DNA of 64,000 bases from Polaribacter sp. (GTDB lineage Bacteria > Bacteroidota > Bacteroidia > Flavobacteriales > Flavobacteriaceae), in the NCBI RefSeq assembly GCF_024639685.1, contig NZ_JAHEHX010000003.1, positions 248,001 to 312,000 on the forward strand, given 5' to 3'. The notes below the pieces were generated by a model. It was given only the letters and a program-made list of their open reading frames with translations, was not told the origin of the DNA and did no database searches. The position numbers were made by a program, and so were the translations under genes. Position 1 is the stretch's first letter. Every line of letters begins with the position of its first letter. Shown here piece by piece: positions 58,594-64,000 of this stretch.

Positions 58594-59994
58594 ATGACTT
58601 TTTCTAGACTACAGTTTATAGCGATTTTTTTTCTCCTATCTATAAATACATTCTCCCAAATAAAACATGGTTTAAGAGATGAACAAGGAAAACACATGAT
58701 TCCAAGAGGTTTTGTGATAAATACCAATGATCATGCAGGTGAAGTTTTTTTTAATAGTGATGATTATGCAAGACAGGTTAGAATGGGTGCTAATCACCAA
58801 GTGATACGTTTAGAATTGGGCAAACTAAGTGAGTTTCCTGGAGGAAAGTTAGAACCAAAATACCTTTCCAAATTAGATACCTTAGTTGCTTTGGGTAAAA
58901 ACCACGGAATTAAAACGGTTTTTAAAATGACAGTCTATGGGGTGGATAAATTAAAATGGGAAGATTTTTGGGAAAATAAAAATGATAAAATGCACAAAAC
59001 CTATATCAATGCTTGGAAAGTAATCTGGAACAGATATGCAGATGAATCTTATGTTTTAGGTTATGATATTGTGAACGAACCCCGAAAATTAAAAATGAAA
59101 ATCTCTTATAAAGATCTAACTGATAGATATTTAATCCCATTATACAGAAGAATTATAGATGAGAGCCAGAAAATAAATCCAAATAAAAAGATTTTAGTGC
59201 AATCTATTTTTATGAACAAAGGCGAAAAAATAGATAACAATCAATATGCAGAAATCACATCTTCTATAAACAGGAAAAACGTTGTTTTTGCTCCACATAT
59301 TTATCAAAGTAATGTCGATTTTATCAAAAAAAATATGGATCGTTTTGATAAAGAATCTGAGATGTTAAAAGCACCAATTTTAATTGGTGAATGGGGTTTT
59401 CCAACCTTTGCAAGAACAGACACAACTTTGGTTGGTAATTGGGGGCAATTAAAATACAGAGAAATGTACGTTAGAACTGCAGAGGTGTTTGATAAAATGG
59501 GAGTTGGTTCTATAAAAGCTTGGTTTTTAGGAAACAGAACAATGCAAAATTTTTTAAAACCAGGACCTTCTACTTGGTCTATTTTTAGTGATAAAACGGA
59601 TGCAGGAACTGTAGAGCGTAAATATATTACTGATGTTATTTCGAGGCCTTTTCCACAGGAAATTGCTGGAGAAATTCAATCCTTTTTATTCAATTTCGCA
59701 AAAAGAGAATTGGATTTAAACATTATTTCCGATAATACTAAAGGAGCTTCTAAAATATTCATTGGGCAAAACAGGCATTATCCTGATGGTTTTTCAATCA
59801 TCATCAATAACGATTTTGTGATGTATTATAATCCGTTAAAAAATGTTGGGTTAGAGGTTTATAAAACCACTAAGGATTCTAATCCTTCAGATTTTATCTG
59901 GGACACAAAAACGCAAAAATTAATCGTTTTAAAGTGGGGTAAAGACAAAACAATTTATAACATTAAAATAGTTCCTGGAATTCGAAATTTTTAA
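58594..59994 (+). CDS. GH5-like clan GH-A glycoside hydrolase, secreted
   Basis: A 466-residue protein with a signal peptide to NTFSQ. The TIM barrel shows the GH5 pattern: HMIPRGFVINTND near the start, acid/base Glu162 in DIVNEPR, FAPHIYQS, and nucleophile Glu266 in LIGEWGFP. A C-terminal beta-domain of about 90 residues follows (residues 370-466). The layout resembles endoglycoceramidase-like GH5 members more than cellulases. GH5 is not a standard part of ulvan breakdown, so it may act on a branch, on a rare ulvan motif or on another green-algal glycan such as a beta-glucan or mannan. It shares the locus operator, which ties it to the same regulon. No T9SS domain or lipid Cys is present. 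Confidence 0.75.
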   Translation: MTFSRLQFIAIFFLLSINTFSQIKHGLRDEQGKHMIPRGFVINTNDHAGEVFFNSDDYARQVRMGANHQVIRLELGKLSEFPGGKLEPKYLSKLDTLVALGKNHGIKTVFKMTVYGVDKLKWEDFWENKNDKMHKTYINAWKVIWNRYADESYVLGYDIVNEPRKLKMKISYKDLTDRYLIPLYRRIIDESQKINPNKKILVQSIFMNKGEKIDNNQYAEITSSINRKNVVFAPHIYQSNVDFIKKNMDRFDKESEMLKAPILIGEWGFPTFARTDTTLVGNWGQLKYREMYVRTAEVFDKMGVGSIKAWFLGNRTMQNFLKPGPSTWSIFSDKTDAGTVERKYITDVISRPFPQEIAGEIQSFLFNFAKRELDLNIISDNTKGASKIFIGQNRHYPDGFSIIINNDFVMYYNPLKNVGLEVYKTTKDSNPSDFIWDTKTQKLIVLKWGKDKTIYNIKIVPGIRNF

Positions 59995-60067
59995 GTTTAA
60001 AAATTGATTTTAAATTAGCTTTTACTCTGTAATCGATTTTATTTTTAAGCTAAAAAGAGTAATAATT

Positions 60068-60970
60068 TTAGTTAAGCCCTGATTTAAAATCACTAAACAT
60101 ATCTTTTATAATTTCTTTTGTATTTCCTTCTTTAAGGCTTTCAAATGACACATAACCACGATAATTACTAGATTGTATTATTTTAGCAATTCGCGGTAAA
60201 TCTGCTGCAACTTTAGTTCTATCTTTCTGTTTTACATGTTCTTTTACAAAGAAGTAATTGGCATAGGGGGCAAGACTTTCAATTTCTTTATAAGTATCGT
60301 CAGAAGGTAAACTTCCACAATCTAAAATTAAACCAAACCAGTCTGAATTTACTTTTTTCAACATCTCAATAACTTCTTCACTAGTAAATAAAAACTCATC
60401 ATGATTTTGCAGACCTGCAATAACACCATAAAGTTCGCCATATTTTGCACAGGTTTTAAAGTCATTCAACATCCATTGCTTTACTTCTTCTTTTGAATAG
60501 GTTTTGTTTTTATGTCTTCCAGTAAAAATCCTCATTATTGGTGCTCCTATTTTAGAAGAAACCTCTAACCAGTTTTCAATCAGTTCAATGTCATTATTTC
60601 TCTTAGTAAGATTTGGAGTAGCAAAGTCATTTCTAACACCAGTCCATGCAATATCTAGTCCTAACTCAAGGGCTTTTCTTTTTAAATCAAAAAGCTCTTT
60701 ATTTGAGGGTGCTTTTGGATAAGAACTGAAATAATAACCTGTTAAATCTATTGCATCCAAACCAATATTAGCAGCGTATTCCATCATGTCATAAAAAGTC
60801 ATTTCACCGCTTCTAAGTTCCGAATTAAACGAATAAGCATTAATGCTGTATTGTAGTCTAGATGTTGTATTTGTTTCTAAAGGCTTGGTGTAGGTAAATA
60901 GTTTGTTAGCTCCTAGAAAAAAAGGTGCTAAAACTAAATTCTTCAAAATATTTCTTCGTGTTATATTCAT
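60068..60970 (-). CDS. Tat-exported sugar isomerase/epimerase-like TIM barrel protein
   Basis: A 300-residue protein of the xylose isomerase-like/AP endonuclease 2 superfamily. The ATG at 60970 opens the twin-arginine signal (ITRRNILKNLVLAPFF). The barrel shows AANIGLDAIDLTGYYF, MRIFTGRHKN, AGLQNHDEF, ILDCGSLPSDD and GYVSFESLKEG, with metal-ligand-like Glu, Asp and His residues in the usual order. Exported members occur with Gfo/Idh oxidoreductases and DUF1080 proteins and have been implicated in 3-keto-glycoside metabolism. Here it is the last gene of a minus-strand group with a YiaK-like reductase and a ThuA-DUF1080 protein. The precise substrate is unknown. Confidence 0.8.
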   Translation of the reverse strand: MNITRRNILKNLVLAPFFLGANKLFTYTKPLETNTTSRLQYSINAYSFNSELRSGEMTFYDMMEYAANIGLDAIDLTGYYFSSYPKAPSNKELFDLKRKALELGLDIAWTGVRNDFATPNLTKRNNDIELIENWLEVSSKIGAPIMRIFTGRHKNKTYSKEEVKQWMLNDFKTCAKYGELYGVIAGLQNHDEFLFTSEEVIEMLKKVNSDWFGLILDCGSLPSDDTYKEIESLAPYANYFFVKEHVKQKDRTKVAADLPRIAKIIQSSNYRGYVSFESLKEGNTKEIIKDMFSDFKSGLN

Positions 60971-61006
60971 AATATTTGTATTAAAAAGCAAGTTGAATTT
61001 TTACTG

Positions 61007-62014
61007 TTATTCTTCTGATAACATCATTATCTTTTCCCAGATACTTTTGTCAACAACGATGCCCTCTTCTAAGTTTTTTGCTCTTTTTTGTGCACTTCGT
61101 TCTCCAGGATAGTAAACTTTATCTCCAGGATTTATAGGCGCTACATTATGAGTGTAATCAATAATTTCACTTATCAGTTTTTCTTGTAAATTATTATCAC
61201 CAAAAACGGACGGATAAATACAAATATACACTTGAGAAATTGCTGTCTCAATTTCTTTTGTGCTTATCTTGGCTGTAGAATTTCCACCTGATAATAAAGT
61301 GGCTAACATATCTAGAACCATAGAAAGCGCAGAACCTTTCCAGTAACCAATTGGCAATCCTCGTTCTTTAGATAAAATCTTTTCAGGATCATTGGAGAGT
61401 TCATCCTTATCATCCCATCCACCATTGTAAGGTAGTTTTTCTCCCTTTAATTTATAATCGTTAATCTTACCAAATGAAAATTGTGAAATTGCCATATCTA
61501 ATACAATATGTCCTTTTTTTCTAGGTATTGATACCACAAAAGGATTATTACCAATTCTACTATCTTTTCCACCCCAAGGAGGCATATTGGGTTTGGTATT
61601 GGTAAAAAGAATCGAAATACAATTGGCATTAGCAGCTTGTTTTCCATAGGTTCCACCTCTCATCCAGTGATTCGTGTTGCGTAAGGCAACCATTCCCATT
61701 CCATATTCTTTTGCTAATTCTATTGCTCTATTCGTACATTTTGTAGCATTTAAAATTCCTGCACCAAGTTTTCCATCCCATCTTTCGATGTTACCAAAAG
61801 AAGTAACTTTCTCAGCTTCAGCATCAATTTTAATGATTCCTTTTTTTATATAATCGATAAATAGAGGAACTCGATTAATGCCATGAGAACTTACACCATC
61901 TAAAGTGCTTTCGGTAAATACATCAGCAATTAATTTAGCTTTTTTATCACTAAATTTATACTTAACAAAAAGCGTATAAAGAACTTCTTGCATTTTTTCT
62001 GGCGAAATTTGCAT
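61007..62014 (-). CDS. Ldh-family NAD(P)H-dependent reductase, YiaK (2,3-diketo-L-gulonate reductase)-like
   Basis: A 335-residue cytoplasmic enzyme of the malate/L-lactate/ureidoglycolate dehydrogenase family. Signatures are SSHGINRVPLF near the N-terminus, MVALRNTNHWMRGGTYG, which closely follows the 2,3-diketo-L-gulonate reductase YiaK, KPNMPPWGG, and GYWKGSALSMVLDM towards the C-terminus. The length is normal. Such enzymes reduce 2,3-diketo or 2-keto sugar acids and could take a product of uronic acid oxidation into the hexuronate route. It lies 36 bases upstream of the exported isomerase gene on the same strand. No CAGGATA element precedes it. The exact substrate cannot be told apart from other keto acids by eye. 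Confidence 0.82.
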   Translation of the reverse strand: MQISPEKMQEVLYTLFVKYKFSDKKAKLIADVFTESTLDGVSSHGINRVPLFIDYIKKGIIKIDAEAEKVTSFGNIERWDGKLGAGILNATKCTNRAIELAKEYGMGMVALRNTNHWMRGGTYGKQAANANCISILFTNTKPNMPPWGGKDSRIGNNPFVVSIPRKKGHIVLDMAISQFSFGKINDYKLKGEKLPYNGGWDDKDELSNDPEKILSKERGLPIGYWKGSALSMVLDMLATLLSGGNSTAKISTKEIETAISQVYICIYPSVFGDNNLQEKLISEIIDYTHNVAPINPGDKVYYPGERSAQKRAKNLEEGIVVDKSIWEKIMMLSEE

Positions 62015-62133
62015 AAATATCTATTTCTGGTTCTAATTAGTTACAAGGTTTTCTTTGTTGTAGTAAGAATTATTTAGTTGTTATGATTTTAATTTAATAA
62101 TTAGTTCTTTACCTTATTTTTATTAAATTATTT

Positions 62134-63714
62134 TTACAATTGTCTTTTAAATTTTCTAGGTAATTTTTTAATGGATTTTATCTGAATATTTTTATAATAA
62201 ACTTCAGCAGCTTCAGATTGAATTTGAATACGACCTTTTGTTAAAGGCATAGTTTTACCCTTTGCATTTTTAAATTTAGAGTTGTACAAAGCCATTACAA
62301 CTTTGCCATTTACAATATGAATACTTGTTCCTTCAAAACAAATGAGTTCTAGGGTATTCCATTTTCCATGTGGTTTTTCATTATCAAAACCTTTATTTGC
62401 ATGATTTGGTATTTTTTTATCTGCACTAGAAAAAGGATGTAACGTTCCACTTTTTACATAACTAAATTCTTTTTCTCCTGCTCTTTTTTCTGAAGGAATC
62501 TCTATTAATGTTCCGCCTAAACCATAATAGTCACCAAGGTCTCCTTCTTGAATCTGAAATTCTTGAGAAGACATCCAAACATTCCAAAAAGTTCTGTAAG
62601 GCCCAAAAGAATGATATAAAAGACCACTATCTCTTTCTCTTAAAAGTCTAGGTTCCCAAACTTCTTCACCCCATTTAAATTGTAACTTTAAATGATAGTT
62701 TTCATATTCTTGTTTGCTAATTATTGCTCCATAAATTTCACCAGAAATATGCAGTATATTTTCATTATTTTCTGTTATAAAATTAAATACATTTTTAGGG
62801 TCATTATTTAAACCTAAAGGAATTCCATTTTTACCATCACTTTTAGAATTTATATTTTCTAAATTTTTAATAGTTTTATGAGGTACTCCTATAAATACAT
62901 CCCAATTTTTGGTGTAATCTCCTTCAAAAAGGTGTGTCCATTTATTTGCAGACGGTTTTTTTATTTGTTTTGAGTTTGTAGCCCATAGAATTCCACCTTT
63001 TATCATTTCTTTAAAACGAGTATCTTCATAAGATTCATTGGTATGACCTAAACCTGTATAAAAAATTCTGCCTCCATTATAATGGTGAAACCAAGTAATA
63101 GGATGCTCATTAGTATTCATCTTTTTTCCTTTGTAAGAAGTTTCATCAACAGAAACTAATACATTTACGTGTTTCGCTACAGGTTTTTGAAAATTATACC
63201 ATTCGTCTTTAAAAATTTCTTCTTTTTGTAGATGACTTACAGCAGGATGGTTCATTTCTTTATTGATAAAAACTTTTGCAAGCTGTACTTTTGGATGATT
63301 TTTAAAGGTAGCACCCACCATATTTGTAAACCAAGGCCATTGCTCTTCAGTGTTTGAGGCAGCATGAATTCCTACAAAACCATTTCCGTTCGCAATGTAT
63401 TTTTGAAATGCTTTCTTTTGATTTTTATCAAATAAATTTCCTGTGGTGTTTAAAAAAACAATAACATTATAATTCGATAAATTATTTATAGAAAAATCAT
63501 TTGCATCCTCCGAAAAATCTATGTTCCAATTCATCTCATTTTTTAAATTCACAAAGTAATTAATACCCGCTGGAATGGATTTATGTCTAAAACCTGTTGT
63601 TTTGCTAAAAACCAATATTTTAGGATCGTTTTCTTGTGAAAATCCTGATAAAAAAAAGAATGCAAAAAAAATTAGAAATAGTTGTTTTTTGAAATTTATT
63701 ATAAATATTTTCAT
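62134..63714 (-). CDS. ThuA-DUF1080 fusion, secreted
   Basis: A 526-residue protein with a signal peptide to GFSQ. Residues about 30-250 form a ThuA-type glutamine-amidotransferase-like domain (VFSKTTGFRHKSIPAG, VGIHAASNTEEQWPWF, GGRIFYTGLGHTNESY), a family linked to trehalose and keto-sugar use. Residues about 265-520 form a DUF1080 jelly roll (WTHLFEGDYTKNWDVFIG, LKLQFKWGEEVWEP, WNTLELICFEG). The pairing of these two domains is known in Bacteroidota and Planctomycetes. It begins a minus-strand group that continues with the YiaK-like reductase and the isomerase, 119 bases on. I saw no CAGGATA element upstream. A role on a 3-keto sugar is inferred. Confidence 0.83.
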   Translation of the reverse strand: MKIFIINFKKQLFLIFFAFFFLSGFSQENDPKILVFSKTTGFRHKSIPAGINYFVNLKNEMNWNIDFSEDANDFSINNLSNYNVIVFLNTTGNLFDKNQKKAFQKYIANGNGFVGIHAASNTEEQWPWFTNMVGATFKNHPKVQLAKVFINKEMNHPAVSHLQKEEIFKDEWYNFQKPVAKHVNVLVSVDETSYKGKKMNTNEHPITWFHHYNGGRIFYTGLGHTNESYEDTRFKEMIKGGILWATNSKQIKKPSANKWTHLFEGDYTKNWDVFIGVPHKTIKNLENINSKSDGKNGIPLGLNNDPKNVFNFITENNENILHISGEIYGAIISKQEYENYHLKLQFKWGEEVWEPRLLRERDSGLLYHSFGPYRTFWNVWMSSQEFQIQEGDLGDYYGLGGTLIEIPSEKRAGEKEFSYVKSGTLHPFSSADKKIPNHANKGFDNEKPHGKWNTLELICFEGTSIHIVNGKVVMALYNSKFKNAKGKTMPLTKGRIQIQSEAAEVYYKNIQIKSIKKLPRKFKRQL

Positions 63715-63889
63715 GGATATTAATATTATATTATATGTGGTGTATTGCTGTATTCGTGATTTTTATATATAGTTTTAATATTTTGTGTAAAAGATGTACG
63801 TTACAACTTTTGTTGTTATTTTTAAATTTTACAACTAACTATAGAGAAATACAAAACACTAATAAAACAAAAAGAAATTAAAATATATT

Positions 63890-64000
63890 TTACTTCTTGC
63901 TATTTGACTCAACCTTTAAATTCCAATTAATTATATATTTACTTTGGGGTAATAATTCTTTTAAACCGATCCCATTATTAAAACTATCTGAAACACCTGT
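63890..64000 (-). CDS. 3' end of an unidentified minus-strand gene
   Basis: The last 36 codons of a frame entering from the right edge, ending GIGLKELLPQ, KYIINWNLKVE and SNSKK before a TAA at 63892-63890. The GxGLxxLxPxxxYxINW pattern recalls the C-terminus of aldose 1-epimerase-like proteins, but too little is visible for a call. It lies 175 bases upstream of the ThuA-DUF1080 gene on the same strand. Confidence 0.5.
   Translation of the reverse strand, partial: TGVSDSFNNGIGLKELLPQSKYIINWNLKVESNSKK

Noticed and set aside
1..64000. CRISPR arrays, tRNA or rRNA genes, insertion sequences and transposases
   Set aside because: None was seen by eye; no regularly spaced repeats, cloverleaf-like sequences or transposase motifs were found.

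Overview
The window is a polysaccharide-utilisation locus from a marine member of the Bacteroidota, most likely a Flavobacteriaceae species. The evidence is AT-rich DNA, a SusC/SusD pair, many lipoproteins, type IX secretion (T9SS) C-terminal sorting domains, Bacteroidota-type TAnnTTTG promoter elements and an almost exclusive use of TAA stops. The enzyme set points to ulvan, the sulfated rhamnose/uronic acid/xylose polymer of green algae: three PL28-type ulvan lyases, a BNR-propeller lyase of the PL24/PL25 type, a Tat-exported alpha/alpha-toroid lyase-like protein, a GH105 unsaturated uronyl hydrolase, GH78 and GH106 rhamnosidases, GH3, GH43 and GH39-like glycosidases, four intact S1 sulfatases (one fused to GH78) and a rhamnose mutarotase. 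Family calls were made by eye from motifs, without a database search.

Layout. 1-4850: SusC (5' end outside the window), SusD and a DUF1735-type lipoprotein, closed by a strong terminator. 5070-10834: sulfatase-GH78 fusion and a PL24/25-like lyase. 10972-11712: a decayed glycosyltransferase. 12101-20407: a tight six-gene operon (Gfo/Idh oxidoreductase, GH43, GH3, GH105, rhaM, GH3). 20620-22104: a small membrane protein and a lipoprotein PL28. 22344-31194: GH106, two T9SS-secreted PL28 enzymes and the toroid protein. 31655-35571 (minus): two Tat-exported Gfo/Idh oxidoreductases and a double DUF1080 protein. 36027-44616: a Planctomycetes-style set (membrane cytochrome c with DUF1549/DUF1553, DUF1501, an NHL propeller), a sulfatase remnant, an exported enolase-superfamily enzyme and a sulfatase. 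44625-47704: an isomerase-rhaT chimera and a broken GH106 gene. 47860-59994: GH39-like, GH78, a binding protein, two sulfatases, DUF1080 and GH5. 60068-64000 (minus): sugar isomerase/epimerase, YiaK-like reductase, ThuA-DUF1080 and the 3' end of one more gene.

The most striking signal is regulatory. Twelve transcription-unit starts, on both strands, carry a 45-bp composite element: CAGGATA, 3 bp, CAGGATA, exactly 20 bp, then a TAnnTTTG-like -7 box. A thirteenth looser copy precedes the small membrane protein. The two boxes are one helical turn apart and cover the -33 region, so they look like the activator site of one locus-wide regulon. The element also decides several start codons. No regulator gene is in the window.

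A second theme is oxidative chemistry beside the hydrolases. There are three Gfo/Idh oxidoreductases, four DUF1080 domains in three proteins, an exported isomerase and a haem c/DUF1501 membrane set. Together they could form a periplasmic oxidation and beta-elimination route for glycosides that ordinary hydrolases do not cleave. A third theme is decay: remnants of rhaT, an arabinose-isomerase-like gene, a sulfatase, a GH106 enzyme, a glycosyltransferase and a small conserved protein mark deletions and point lesions.
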